A stretch of 64,000 nt of DNA, from NCBI GenBank assembly GCA_036346355.1, contig CM070583.1:4898001-4962000 (forward strand), read 5' to 3'. A program made the position numbers and the translations under genes. Under the pieces are notes generated by a model. It saw nothing but the letters and a program-made list of their open reading frames with translations, was not told where the DNA came from and did not search any database. Below are positions 32,817 through 43,640 of this stretch, in pieces. The first letter of the stretch is position 1, and every line of letters starts with the position of its first letter. Source of the stretch: Rhipidocladum racemiflorum (taxonomy: Eukaryota > Streptophyta > Magnoliopsida > Poales > Poaceae).

Positions 32817-34710
32817 GGGGGAGCTGGCTTGTATTATATGTTCATATGTTTATTCAGCCTTCCTCTCTCTTTCTGGGTATCTTTGGGATGGTTTTCATTT
32901 GGTTGAGTCCACTTCACCTAGACTTCTGGCATGCCTCGGCATGGACCTCTCACCTTATGCTTTAGGGTGCTATTCCTCTCTTATTCTCGGTTGAGCTCAC
33001 TCCACGCCTTGTAGGTCTAGCAGGTGTTGGGCCCCCTGGGTAGACAGGGTCTGTGTTTGCTCCTGGGTTGGAGTTGGAGAAGTAGCTTTCCTATATAAGT
33101 CATATGGGGAAGGTGAGAGCGAGTCTGAGTGTTAGTGTTTCTCTTCATGTTATCTTTGCTCCTAGACTACCTTTGTGTCAGTTGCTTGATTCCTTCTCAT
33201 CATTTCTGTCTTTCTGGTTTCAGTTGAGTTCAATTCATCCTTTTGAATCTAAAATTGCTAATAACTCAACTTCAATCAGATTTTGTGCTTAATCGACTCA
33301 CTTGTTGAGGGGGAGCTTGGAATTGATTCTTTTGCATTGCATATAGACTTGTTTTTCATTTACGAGCTTTGTCTATTATGCAATTGATAAAATTGAGATA
33401 TGTTGCACCTAGCTACTTTTCTGAAGATATTTGCTAATATAGGTCATATCCAATTTGGTATATCATGTGAAACTAGCCAACATTTTAAAATTGAGCTTTC
33501 CTGAAAAGTTGATGAAACATGGCTTTTACTTGCTATACTTCTTCACTAGATGCTTATGCCATGCTTATTGAAATAGTGGGTTTCTACTAGAGTCCCTAGA
33601 GCAACTTGGGTTAGCTACATTGTTTCATTCTAGAATCCTCAATAATGCTCATGAATCTAAGTCTTTGAAAATATAAATTGACTCTTTTGTGCTAAAATTG
33701 AACTCAACACTATTCATTCACTAGACTGCTTCCCATTGCACTTGGGATGAACTTGGAATGAAGTGTGTATGACCAAAACCACTCTTTTAAGCTTCTTGCT
33801 TGAGATGGTTGCTAATGGCTTGAGTCAATACACCAAAAATGCAAAAATAACTAGAGGAAGAGAGTGATGCCTAGGAGACCTATGTCGATGGCTCCTAGTC
33901 GAGGTTGTGTTTCTCTAGGATAAACTCTCTAAACCCTGAAGGTTTGTGGAGGAGAGTGAAGCTTAGGAGGCCTTTGTCGATGGCTCCTAGTCGAGGATGT
34001 GCTTCACTAAGCCTAACTCTCTCATACCGCTTTATGAGCTTTAATCTAAAAATTTGCATTTAAAGAGATGATTGAGCATGAGGCTTCTCTTATGGACTTG
34101 TAGTTTCCCAAAGTGTTGACTAGGTTGAACTCTAGTATATCCATTTGCTCGTTTGGTTGGCTTTGCTTCTAGTATTTAAGTTATGCTAAGTGTTGCTATT
34201 GTTGAAATCATACCAAAGTATTATAACTTCTTTTGAGCTAGTTAGCAAAAATTGAAATATGCCATTGGATATGACTTAGGATGACATAATTTGAACTTGA
34301 GTAGCTTGGTGTCATACTTTGTCTAAGTGGTCACTTGCATAATCCTCAAAGCTCTTCTAGGTTGCATTTCATGCAAAAATTGTTCTCTTGATGCCTATAT
34401 TGCCAAAAGGGGGAGAAAACGTAGAAAAGACATCTTAGAGAATTAAAAAAAGTGATCATGTTGAACAATTGTCCTTGCATTTGGATCATGAGTAATATTG
34501 AGCTTTTTGAGAGATTTCTTGGTTTTTGGAGCTCTTGTTGAAAAATTGTCCTTTCAAGTGTTGAGCTCTAAAAATCTTCTCATCTATTTGGTCATGAGCT
34601 TTCTTTCTCTTTTTATTGGACCAAATATGATTTTTGCAATCAAATTGCTTTTCTTCCTTTGTTTACAAACTCAAATTTATGCCTTTTGTGTGGTTTGTCA
34701 ATATACTCAT
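32817..34710 (+). other. 3' region of element A between pol and LTR
   Basis: A 1.9-kb AT-rich stretch with no frame over 75 codons. In some Sireviruses this place holds an envelope-like ORF; none is readable here. GGGGGAG purine tracts occur at about 32817, 33307 and 34410, and again at the true polypurine tract, the repeated-PPT feature of the lineage. A duplicated block CTAGGAG...TGTCGATGGCTCCTAGTCGAG occurs at about 33868-33905 and 33965-34002. Confidence 0.6.
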
Positions 34711-34722
34711 CAAGGGGGAGAT
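34711..34722 (+). promoter_or_regulatory. polypurine tract of element A
   Basis: CAAGGGGGAGAT lies directly before the 3' LTR start at 34723 and would prime plus-strand DNA synthesis. Element B has the same tract at 62939-62950. Confidence 0.9.
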
Positions 34723-36138
34723 TGAAGGACCATGTGGAGGTCCATCCATGTTTGTGATGAGTATTTGACTTTATTTGAGCAAGGTGTGCTCAGGCTTGAG
34801 TTTGATTTGACTCGGTATTGCATGTTTCAATTAATGATAATTGTGGACTAACATGCAGGAAGAAAAGGTATGTGCAAAATGGTTTGTTCCTTGTGGTACA
34901 GGTTCTTGAGGCAGCTATGGTCGTTGGTGAGTACCGGGACTAGGTTGGGAGAACCGAGGTCCAGAGCGGTCGAGGATGCCGACGAGATGGTTGGGCTCAA
35001 ACCAGGTTCACTTGGACGTCATGGAAATGGACTTGAGGTGGCTCAAGGTTTCCGGTTCGGGTTGGAGGCTCGAAGAGGAGGAAACTGAGCGGTCAAGTCC
35101 GGCGGATGAAGGCCCGTTGCATCGGGTTGACCGGGTTTTGTGTAAAACCCATGTATGGCCAATGTGACCCATGTAAAGCCCATGTGTGGGTTGAAATGAG
35201 AGGGTTAATCCTAGCCCTTGGTGGAGTGCCCTAGGGTTTGGGACTCATCCAAGGGTGGTAGGTGGCCCTAGAGTAGTATAAATAGAGGGGGAGGGGTGTC
35301 CTCCCTCACTTGAAGGTTTGAGTTGCTCCTTTGAGCTTTGCCCACATGAAGTGAGGCTTTGTAAACCTTCCAACCAGAAAATACAAAGATTTTCTTTACA
35401 TTTTTGTGAATTTAAATTCCGCATTTACATTATGTCTTTACTTTACGCAATTTAAATTCAGCATTTACTTTCCCGCATGTAAATTCTCGCAATTTACTTT
35501 CTCGCAATTTGGATTTGCTCCTCTCCTTCTAAATGCTGTTGATCAAGGAGGTCTTGAGGGTGCTCATTTGGTTTTACATCTTTCTTGCACCCTAGGATAG
35601 ACTAGAGATCAAGTTTCTATCAAGATTGCAAATCTTTCCTGATTGAAAATCCTGACTGTTCGTAGTTCTTGATTTTTCCTGATTTTTGTGGAAGGATTTT
35701 GGTGGTGATTTTTGGTGGAGTGCTTCACGACTCAACAGCTCACAGGCTGAAAAATTCCCAAATTTTTTAGAGCAACAGAAGTCCACCATCCACCTGCTCT
35801 AATTGAGGACAATTCCTGAAAATCTGCTTTTGCTTTTCTAAAAGAGGCTTTTGTGTTTTGGCTTGATCTCTTTTAGAAAAGAAGTATTTGAATTGATTCC
35901 TCTTTGCTTTGGACACTTGACAACCAGAATTTGTGATTTGAATATCCCTCACATGATTCATGGTTCCCATCCATGTAAGCTAGGGATACACATAGTTGTC
36001 AAGTCGTTCGATTTTTATGGTTTCGTGATTTTAAGGAGCATCGGTTTTCTTTGCGGGATTGTTTGGAGTACATTGAGTAGGGGATATTTTTATTTGGGAT
36101 CATTCACCCCCCCCTCTGATCGCCATCTCGGTCTTTCA
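34723..36138 (+). repeat. 3' LTR of copia element A (1416 bp, internally deleted)
   Basis: It is nearly identical to the 5' LTR but lacks about 14 bases around 34880 (between repeats of GTATGTGC) and about 180 bases after 35634, where AAATCT joins TTCCTGATTG. By eye only about half a dozen other substitutions and small indels separate the two LTRs. Confidence 0.92.
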
Positions 36139-36143
36139 AAAAA

Positions 36144-36508
36144 TTAAATAAAATTTATATTTAGGTGAAGAAGAGTCTACGCCAGCCTCGGAGGAAGAAT
36201 TCCAGGAGGAGTTGATGAACTAGGGGCGAGCCCAGTCAGTTGCCTGTGGCATATTGGTTGGTGCCACACGTTTTCTTTACATTTCGCTGCAATTGTTTAT
36301 TTTAATAAGTTTTCGCCCTACGAGGCGTACTTTTGTAACTCGACCATTAGGTCGAGCAACTAGTCTTATTTCCCTTTTAATAAAGTACTTTACTATTCGT
36401 TGAGTATGATTGTGATATATACCGATGTTGAGACTGTGTGTACTAGCGAGATCCTGGACTAGTGCTGAATACACAGAGGGTCCGGATTTGCAAATTCGGG
36501 TCCCGATA
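36144..36508 (+). repeat. LTR X fragment in inverted orientation
   Basis: It reads as the reverse complement of 23379-23740. It ends CGGGTCCCGATA at 36508, corresponding to the LTR start TGTCGGGACCCCG at 23379. The phrases GCCCAGTCAGTTGCCTGTGG and CAGCACTAGT complement are shared. The copia element lies at the meeting point of the two inverted halves. Confidence 0.8.
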
Positions 36509-37089
36509 GGGCAAGAATGGAGTAGAGCTATTACCCTACTCGAGGGCTCGAACCAGTATAATTCTTGGTGTCCATCGCCCATTTTTCGACTAATTCATAG
36601 TAAGCAGCGCCGTCAATCTCCCGGGGAACAAACGCAAGTTCTCGGGTCCCTCAACACAAACACACCCGGCCTCACTTCTGCGGTTGGCGATCCCTGATCG
36701 TCGATAACTACATTACGTCTTAGCCATTAGATTAAAGATTAGCGGTCCAAATTAAATTGTGGAGTGTTGATTTAGATCTATCTGCAGCCGTAGGATGCTA
36801 GAGGAATGGTCTTGATTGGTTTACTTATTTACGGGTTGATTGAGTCATGGCCATTATATGTAGAATGGTAGGTCCATAACGTGCCATGCGGACGGTGAAG
36901 AGATTCACCACGTCGCCTCGTTTTCATGTAGGCTAGATTAGATCTGAGCCGTCAGTTTTTGAATTAGCAGCTGAGATTGCACATTGCTTTGGTCCAGTAG
37001 AGGGTTGCCATGTAGCGCACACAGACCGAAACAACTTTACCCAAAACATCTTACATTAGATCGAAGTTCTAATCCAGGGGATTGGACTA
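36509..37089. other. non-coding repeat-like spacer
   Basis: No convincing frame. 36509-36700 contains GGGCTCGAACCAGTATAATT and CAATCTCCCGG phrases that look like part of a known grass repeat but could not be placed. 36700-37089 is AT-rich and has nothing recognisable. Confidence 0.4.
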
Positions 37090-38170
37090 ACAACATATGT
37101 CTAAGGTTCACCATGTTTAACCCATTTCCAACAGCAAAATTCTGAGATATAAAGGAATGCGAAGCTCTAGAATCAAACAAAACTGTTGCAAGTAAACTAG
37201 GAACATGCCCAGTACGACATCCATTACATTTTGGACTCCATCAACAGTGATGTGGTTAACTCGACCTCTAACCGTTGCTTGGGGTGTGGCTCCAGCTTGA
37301 ACAACTCCACGGTTCATTCCTGGTGCAGGTGTCCTCGCAGGTGTGGTTCCGAGGTTGAAACGGACATGTGCACACCTCCTCTATTGGGACAGTTGTTGGC
37401 GAAGTGTCCCGGCTCATTGCAACTAAAACAACATCTCACCGTTGCTTGTTGGCTTCTTGCTGTTGCATTACTGGCTTGTGTTGGTGTTTGAAAGTTCTGG
37501 CCGGCTGGTCGCGGTGCTGGTGATGGTGTCTTGGCAACATTCTTGGGTTGAAACTTGAAGAACTGATTAGGTGCAACCCTCAACCTGTGTTCTCCTTGGC
37601 GAGATCACTGTTGTGCCATTCGGCGCTTCTAGTTATCCTCTAACTCCTTACGCTTGTCTTCCAGGATTAAGGCCTTGTTTTTCACTAACTCTTGGAAGTC
37701 AGGGAAGGTATGAGTGATTAGTCCCACTTGCAATCCGAAGTTCAGTCCCTTCATGAAACAAGACTGCCTTACTTTGTACATTGCTATGTCTTCAGGTGCA
37801 TAGCGAGCAAGTTGGGTGAATTTGTTCAAGTAGTCAGCAACTAACTGACTGCTTTGCTTCAACGCTTTGAATTCTTCTTTCTTCAGCTCCATGATTCCTT
37901 CAGGTACATGGTATTGGCGAAAGGCGGTAGTGAACTCCACCCAAGTAATCTCCTATGGGTTTTCATGCGAAACACAAAAATTCTCCTACCATTCTGCAGC
38001 AGTTCCTTCCAGTTAATGAGAAGCATAAAGTACCTTCTCATTCTAAGTACATTGGGTGATGTGTAGCTTCCTTTCAATGGACCTCAGCCAATCGTCTACA
38101 TCTAATGGATTAGCATTCCCAAAAAAAGTAGGCGGACGGGTCCTCATGAATTCTGACAACTTGGAGTATG
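37090..38170 (-). pseudogene. gag and start of protease of a Ty3/gypsy element (Tekay/Del-like chromovirus), minus strand
   Basis: Reading from 38170 downward, the N-terminal gag phrase RTRPPTFFGN...ANPLDVDDWL is followed by the retrotransposon gag core. The best frame is 37940-37629 (FTTAFRQYHVPEG, LKKEEFKALKQ, YLNKFTQLARYAP). Next comes a basic, alanine- and proline-rich linker with the zinc knuckle CFSCNEPGHFANNCP (37583-37314), which is intact. Near 37170-37130 the protease motif reads FDSRASHSFIS, where the family has FDSGASHSFIS, so the active-site Gly is replaced. Several stops and a frame break near 37620 inactivate it. The upstream end is cut by the Tat-lineage LTR at 38185 and the downstream end stops before RT. 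Gag forms particles and protease processes the polyprotein. Confidence 0.82.
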
Positions 38171-38184
38171 GGCGCTATCCCTGG

Positions 38185-38944
38185 TGTCGGCGTACTTTAC
38201 GCTAGGGTACCCTCTCCGCCGTATACAAGTAAGATGGCCTGGCGAGCAGGCGGGCGATCAGGCCCCTCTCACTGGGCGTCGGCCCAAGTGGCGGCCTAGC
38301 GAGCAGGCGGGTGATCAGGCCCCTCTCGCCGGGCGGCCGGGCCACGTGGCGGCCTGGCAAGCAGGCGGGCGTTCAGGCCCCTCTCGCTAGGCCACGCGGG
38401 CGACCAAAAGAATGAGAAGGAGGCTTCGCCCCGAAGCCTCCTCCCTTTGACACGCTGTGTTAGGGCCATTGATTGCGACGATTGCCCGTGCCTCTGACTC
38501 CTCACACCTAACCCGGGCGGACCGGGCGAAGTCGTAAGATAACACGAAGAATGAGGCTTGGGAGATAAGACTAAAGTGACGGGTGTAGTAAATAAATCAT
38601 AGCTTAGCATGATGTAATCCTCCCACCTGCCCAAGCTAGCCCCGCCTATATAAGGGAGCTCGGGTGCATGGGGGGAGAGGGAAGTTTCTGGTTTCTCTCT
38701 AAGAGAGAAGCATTATAACCACTCCAATATACTTCAACACCGACCTAGCAGCAGGACGTAGGGCTATTACCAACACTGGGGGCCCGAACCTAGGTACATC
38801 GGTGTGCTCTTTGGTGTGTTCTTCGATCTGTTGATCATCGGGATCCCCCGGGAGAGGTCCCTCGGGTGTCCGGCTGCGAAAGCACCCCCTACCAAACCTA
38901 AATCTCTGTCCCAGGAGATATCCTGCCGGCAAAAAACGCCGATA
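38185..38944 (+). repeat. 5' LTR of the Tat-lineage element (760 bp)
   Basis: It starts TGTCGGCGTACTTTACGC at 38185 and ends AAAACGCCGATA at 38944, an inverted-repeat end with one substitution from CGCCGACA. Inside, a block with GGCGAGCAGGCGGGCG-like text repeats three times at about 38238-38390. TATATAAGGG at 38646 is the likely TATA box. The primer site follows directly. Confidence 0.82.
38236..38392. repeat. triplicated GC-rich unit in the Tat LTR
   Basis: A unit of about 55 bases, TGGCGAGCAGGCGGGCGATC followed by AGGCCCCTCTC, occurs three times (about 38239, 38296 and 38353), each copy slightly different. These are enhancer-like LTR repeats; their function is not shown. Confidence 0.75.
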
Positions 38945-38964
38945 GGGGCGCACCAAGTGGGGGG
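38945..38964 (+). promoter_or_regulatory. primer binding site of the Tat-lineage element
   Basis: GGGGCGCACCAAGTGGGGGG resembles the TGGCGCGCCAGGTAGGGGG site common in grass Tat elements, with several substitutions. It directly follows the LTR end. Confidence 0.65.
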
Positions 38965-38996
38965 CTAGCGGTTGGCTTCAACCGGACGTCACTCCA

Positions 38997-40670
38997 ATGG
39001 ATCCCGGTCTTCCATCGGGAAGGACCGCGCATCTGGTGATGGCGGGTTGGCACTCACTGTATGAAGAGGCGACGAAGGCTAGCAGAACCCAGGACACATC
39101 CCGGTACTCTCGTCGGACAGGGGATCATCTCACGCCGCCCTGGCAGGGAGGCGATGGTGCCCAGGACACATCCGGTTTTCGACGACGGTTGGTCATGGAG
39201 GCGGCCACTCCAGCTCAGAACCTGCATGCAGTCCGTCTCCTCCTGGACCACCCTCCGGTGGAACTCGCGCGAGACACCCTGGCGGCGCCGTGGCTTTGAG
39301 ATATTGCTGGCCTCGTCGACGAGGCCCAGCACCGTGTGGGGATGCCCGCCCGGTCAGGTACCGTCGGTACCCCTCGATTAAGGGTGTGTGCTGATCGTAC
39401 CCAAGCTTCCAGCCTCCAGAGTGGAAAGCGCTCTGGCCAAGAGGGCCAGAGCAAAGGAAAGGGTGTACAAGACATGGGTCCCAGTTCTACGAGGAGCCGT
39501 GAGGACCGGAGGGTTCATCTGGAGGAGCATCGTCAGCAACGTGGCGATGATTTATGCAATCACCTGCAGCGCCATCGCGCCCAAGAGCAAGCTCGCGATA
39601 GGCGGATGGCACATGAGGATGAAAGCTCCTCCCTTGACTCTCACCTTCAGAGCAAAGAGGAGGTTCACTCCTCTGGACCTTTGGGGGATCGAGATCCACA
39701 CTCCCTGGCACGGTCTCTGGGCTGGGGTTTAGGTGGACGGCATGACTCTCCCTACGGTGTCAGGTGCTAGGCGTTTTCCCGATGGCTGTGCCATGTGGCG
39801 TGGCTCGAAAGGTTTCGCCTGGCATCCATCAAAAAGTACGACGGCACCACCAACCCAGAAGAATTCTGGCAGATCTACACCACGATGGTGCAAGTCGCTG
39901 GCGGGTCCAAAAAGTCTATGGCCAACTACTTTCCAATGGGCTTGACGGGGTCCGCCCATTCCTGGCTGTTGAACCACCCGCGAGGATCGGTACACTTGTG
40001 GGAGGGGTTGTGCGACCTCTTAGTCACCAACTTTCAAGGTTCGTACACACAACCGGGCGTGGAGGACGATCTCCATGGCCTCGAGCAGGAGAGAGGGGAA
40101 TCGTTGCGCGACTTCATCCAGCGATTCAACCATTGTCGCAATACGATCCCCCGGATCTCCGAACAACCGGTCGTCATCGCCTTTCGGAGAGGCGTTTGGG
40201 ACCACAAGATGCGAGAGAAGATGGCCACCCGCAACATCACCACTACCTCTGAGCTTTTCTCTTTGGCGCACAAGTGCGCGCGGGCGGCGGAAGCTCGAGG
40301 GACGGTGTCTAGTTCCGCGGGCGGCCACGGCGAAGATGAAGCTGGGACTTCGAGGGGTCCCAGCCCTACGAGCAAGAAGGCGAGGAGGTGCGAGGCGATT
40401 GAGACTAGGCGGGTCTTGACCGCTAAGCACAAGCGAAGGGATACCAAGATGCGAGGGCGCGACTGCCGTGACCAGCGAGACGATCGCTGCGAACGGAGAA
40501 ACGACGGCTGCGAGAAGGAGGGCAAGCCTTACTACCCGATCCATAGGTCCAACACCAACGACCTGGCCAGCTGCCAGGTTGTGAGTAGGATGGTGGAGCA
40601 GCAGCTCAAGGAGTGTCGCCCCCGCGAGGACGACCAGGACGAAGACCCTGCTCCGCTAGCCTTCCAGTGA
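38997..40670 (+). pseudogene. gag of the Tat-lineage element, broken N-terminus
   Basis: The open core frame, 39795-40670 (291 codons), contains the gypsy gag fold: FRLASIKKYDGTTNPEEFWQ, then NYFPMGLTGSAHSWL, RGSVHLWEGLCD and ESLRDFIQRFNHCRN. A highly charged Arg/Asp tail (residues 190-270) follows in place of a clear zinc knuckle. The 39795 start is only the first Met of the frame. The N-terminal part, beginning at 38997 (MDPGLPSG), lies in other frames with stops before 39795, so the gene was longer. Gag binds and packages the RNA. The end at 40670 (TGA) is followed 12 bases later by protease in the same frame. Confidence 0.85.
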
Positions 40671-40682
40671 GCACATCACATC

Positions 40683-41456
40683 GTGGCGTACATTCATGGT
40701 GGCTCGGCCACCAACCCCTCCAACACGACATACAAACGACTGAGGAGGGAGGTCTTCGCCGCAGTACCGAGCCCAGGGGCGGGTCAAATGTTGAAGTATT
40801 CGGAGGAGCCGATCAATTTCAGTCGGGCCGACCACCCTGAGAGCATCGCCGGCCTAGGTCATCTCCCAATTGTGGTTTCACCCATGATCCGGAATGTGAA
40901 GCTTGGGCGGGTGCTAGTGGACAGAGAGAGCTCCATCAACCTCCTGTCCTCCAAGGCATTTTGGGCACTTCAAATATCGCAACAAGAGTTGCGCCTGGCA
41001 TTGCCCTTTTATGGAATCGCCCCGGGGGCTAGCTCGGTGCCCCTGGGCTAGGTGCGCCTCCCCGTCACCTTCTGGGAGGAAAGCAACAACCGTACGGAGA
41101 TGGTGGATTTCGAAGTCACCGATTTTGACCTCCCGTACAACGCCCTGCTTGGCCGACTGGTGTTGACCAAGTTCATGGCAGCGACCCAATATGCGTACAT
41201 GGTGGTGAAGATACCAGGGCCTGGTGGCCCCATAGTTATCCAAGTAGACAGGCCGGAAGCCCTGCGTTGCCACAAACACGCATTGGACCTAGCCGTCGTC
41301 ACCTATATCAGGCAGGCTGATGCCACCTATCCGGGAGCCCCTCTGGCGAAGACCCATGCCTCGCCCAGGTCGTCCGGTAAGGTTAAGGTGGTCTCCCTGA
41401 GTGAGGGCGAGCCCGGGAAGACTGTCGACATTGGTGCAAACCTCAGCGCCAAATAG
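40683..41456 (+). pseudogene. protease of the Tat-lineage element
   Basis: Two segments in one frame are separated by a TAG at 41049-41051 and closed by a TAG at 41454-41456. The first carries INFSRADHPES and the active-site region VLVDRESSINLLS, where Tat proteases usually have D-G-G/S-S-S. The Asp remains but both following residues are changed, so activity is unlikely. The second carries FDLPYNALLGR, the family's conserved second motif (usually YNAILGRP), and KIPGPGG. The stop interrupts the domain. Confidence 0.82.
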
Positions 41457-42495
41457 GATGACGCGCTCATCGCCTTCCTCCGGTCTAACTCCGACGTGTT
41501 CGCCTGGCAACCGTCTGATATGACTTGGGCCCCAGGAAGGTGATTAGGCACTGATTGGCAATCCTCCCAGGAGTGCGCCTGGTCCGACAAAAGGTCCAAA
41601 GACAGGCACCAGAGTGGCAAAATGCCATTCGAAAGGAGGTGGAGAAGCTGCTACACGTAGGGATCATCAGGGAAGTCTCTCACCCCGAGTGGCTTGCCAA
41701 CCCTATGCTTGTCAAGAAATCCAACGGGAAGTGGCAGATGTGCGTCGACTTCACCAACCTCAACAAGGCCTGCCCGAAGGATCCTTACCCCCTGCCGCGT
41801 GTCAATCTCATCATCGACTCGACGACAGGATGCGAGCTGATGTGCTTTCTGGACGCGTACTCTGGGTACCACTAGATTAGCATGGCAGCGGAAGATGAAG
41901 AAAAAACCGCTTTTGTAACCCCGATGGGTGTTTATTGCTATATTAGAATGGCTTTTGGGTTAAAGAATACTGGTTCTACTTATCAATGCGCCATGCATAT
42001 TTCTTTCCGTCCACAGATAGGGCGAAATCTGGAGGTGTACATTGACGACTTGGTTGTGAAGCTTAAGAAGAGTGAAGAAATCATCGAAGACCTGGAAGAA
42101 ACCTTCGCTAACCTCCAGAAGGTCTGCTAGAAGCTCAACCCTGAGAAGTGTGTGTTCGACGTGCCCTATGGGAAGCTGTTAGGATTCCTCGTGTCTAGTC
42201 GGGACATTGAAGCTAATCTTGACAAGATAGCGGCCATTGAGCACATGAAGCTGCCGATTCGACTCAAGCAGGTGCAGTGCCATGCTGGTCGCTTGGCGTC
42301 CCTCGGGCGATTTATCGCTCGGTTGGGAGAAAGAAGCCTGCCCCTATTCAAGCTACTGAAGAAGACCAACCACTTCGAGTAGACTGAAGAGGCCCAACGA
42401 GCATTTGAAGACTTGAAGCAGTACCTCTCCTCCCCGCCAATGCTATTTGCCCCCAGGCCCTGCGAGTTGTTGCTCTTGTACATCGCACTACCCCT
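41457..42495 (+). pseudogene. reverse transcriptase of the Tat-lineage element
   Basis: The motifs run in order: GIIREVSHPEWLANPMLVKK, WQMCVDFTNLNKACPKDPYP, LMCFLDAYSGYH (first catalytic Asp, about 41850), TAFVTPMGVYCYIRMAFGL, and VYIDDLVVK (YIDD, about 42037-42063). Next come the KCVFDVPYGKLLGFLVSSRDIEAN connection and the start of the tethered RNase H (FKLLKKTNHF). TAG stops at 41873, 42128 and 42380 lie in one frame, and a frame change occurs between 41456 and 41555. All catalytic motifs remain readable. Confidence 0.9.
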
Positions 42496-43110
42496 GTGGT
42501 GGTGAGCGCAGTACTGGTGGCAAAGAGCGAAGGCGTCCATAAGCCAGTCTACTATGTCAGCAAGGTGCTACACGAGGCGGAGACCAGGTACCCGCAAGCA
42601 CAAAAGATGACGTACGCTGTCCTGGTTGTGTCCAGGAAGTTGCGGCACTACTTCCAGGGGCGCGAGATCACGGTGGTCTCTGCCTACCCTCTGCGAGATA
42701 TCCTCCACAACCGGGAAGCTGAAGGTCATGACGCCAAGTGGTCGGTGGAGTTGGGAGAATTCTGTCTCAAGCTTGTACCCCGCACCGCCATCAAGAGCCA
42801 GAAGCTCGCGGAGTTTGTTGCTGAATGGACTCCTACCAATCCTAAAGCCGAAGAGATACCCGCGCCTTCCCCCTGGACTTTGTTCTTCAACAGCTCCTTC
42901 AGGCTTGAAGGCGCGGGGGCTGGAGTTGTCCTGGTCTCCCCGACCGGCGACATCCTCCAGTACGTGATCGCCCTGGACTTTAAGGCCACTGACAACATCG
43001 CCGAATATGAGGGCCTGCTACGAGGGCTGTGTGCCACCTCGGCGTTAGGCGTCTGGCACTTTTAAGTCAGAGGCGACTCCCTGCTAATTATCAATTAAAC
43101 GCGAAAGGAA
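42496..43110 (+). pseudogene. tethered RNase H plus second (archaeal-type) RNase H of the Tat-lineage element
   Basis: The open frame 42496-43065 (189 codons) starts in the tethered RNase H (VYYVSKVLHEAETRYPQAQK, LRHYFQG) and continues into a second RNase H fold. That fold has WTLFFNSSFRLEGAGAGVVL, then ATDNIAEYEGLLRGL, then after a TAA the piece VRGDSLLIINQ to about 43100. A second, archaeal-type RNase H is a known mark of Tat elements. Its first catalytic Asp is normally in a (F/Y)DGS motif and is Asn here (FNSS). The Glu of AEYEGLL and the Asp of GDS remain. The domain would remove RNA from the RNA-DNA hybrid. Confidence 0.82.
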
Positions 43111-43640
43111 TTCCAATGTTCTGACCCCACCATGGCTGCGTACTTGGCGAAGGTCAGAAAAATGGAACGCCACTTCGAAGGACTGGGATATATCCATATC
43201 CCTCGACGCGACAACCATATGGTGAACGGGCTTTCGTAGCTCGCGGCACCAAGATCTGCTATTCCGATCGGGGTCTTTGAAGAAAGGCTTACGCGACCGT
43301 CCGTCGTAGCCCCTGTATATGGAGGGGATGACGGTGTGGGTGTCTCAACCTCTGATTCAGGAGGGGAGGGTGGCGTGGCTGTCCCAGCCCCTGGTTCTAG
43401 AGGGGAGGACAGCGCGCCTACCTCAGCCCCCGCTTCCGGGAGGGAGGACACCGGCGCCGCTGGTGCAATGCCGTGGGAAACGCTTGGCCAGGCGGAGTAC
43501 CCGGGTGATCACCCCGAGATCTCCGCACTTGGCCGGGAAGGTAAGTGGATGGATCCGATCCTAGCCTTCCTGCGGGACCAAGTGATCCCTGACAATGATG
43601 CGTTACCTGAGAAAATTGCACGAAAGGCAAGTGTTATACT
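43111..43640 (+). pseudogene. linker between RNase H and integrase of the Tat-lineage element
   Basis: It continues pol with the VPRRDNHMVNGLS-like end of RNase H near 43200-43240 (frames broken), then a proline- and serine-rich linker (43320-43500) that is open on both strands because of composition. It ends with ILAFLRDQVIPDNDALPEKIARK at 43558-43626, the usual lead-in to the integrase zinc domain. Confidence 0.65.

Larger units (their letters stand above)
25211..36138 (+). mobile_element. Ty1/copia element A, Sirevirus (SIRE/Maximus)-like, full length, defective
   Basis: Both LTRs are present and both flanks carry the duplication AAAAA (25206-25210 and 36139-36143), so the insertion is complete at 10.9 kb. 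The order is LTR, tRNA-iMet primer site, long gag with two zinc knuckles and a coiled-coil extension, protease, integrase, RT, RNase H, a 1.9-kb 3' region, polypurine tract and LTR. Integrase before RT identifies copia. The long gag, long 3' region and repeated GGGGGAG tracts are Sirevirus features. The LTRs are nearly identical apart from two deletions in the 3' copy, yet the coding frame is broken many times. Confidence 0.92.

Noticed and set aside
33104..34725. Possible envelope-like ORF downstream of element A pol
   Set aside because: Only short hydrophobic frames of 62-75 codons, with no continuous frame, signal peptide plus transmembrane layout or homologous frame in element B.
36509..36720. 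Possible host gene exon
   Set aside because: The 90-codon frame at 36425-36697 starts in LTR X DNA and has no motif; the region reads like a repeat.
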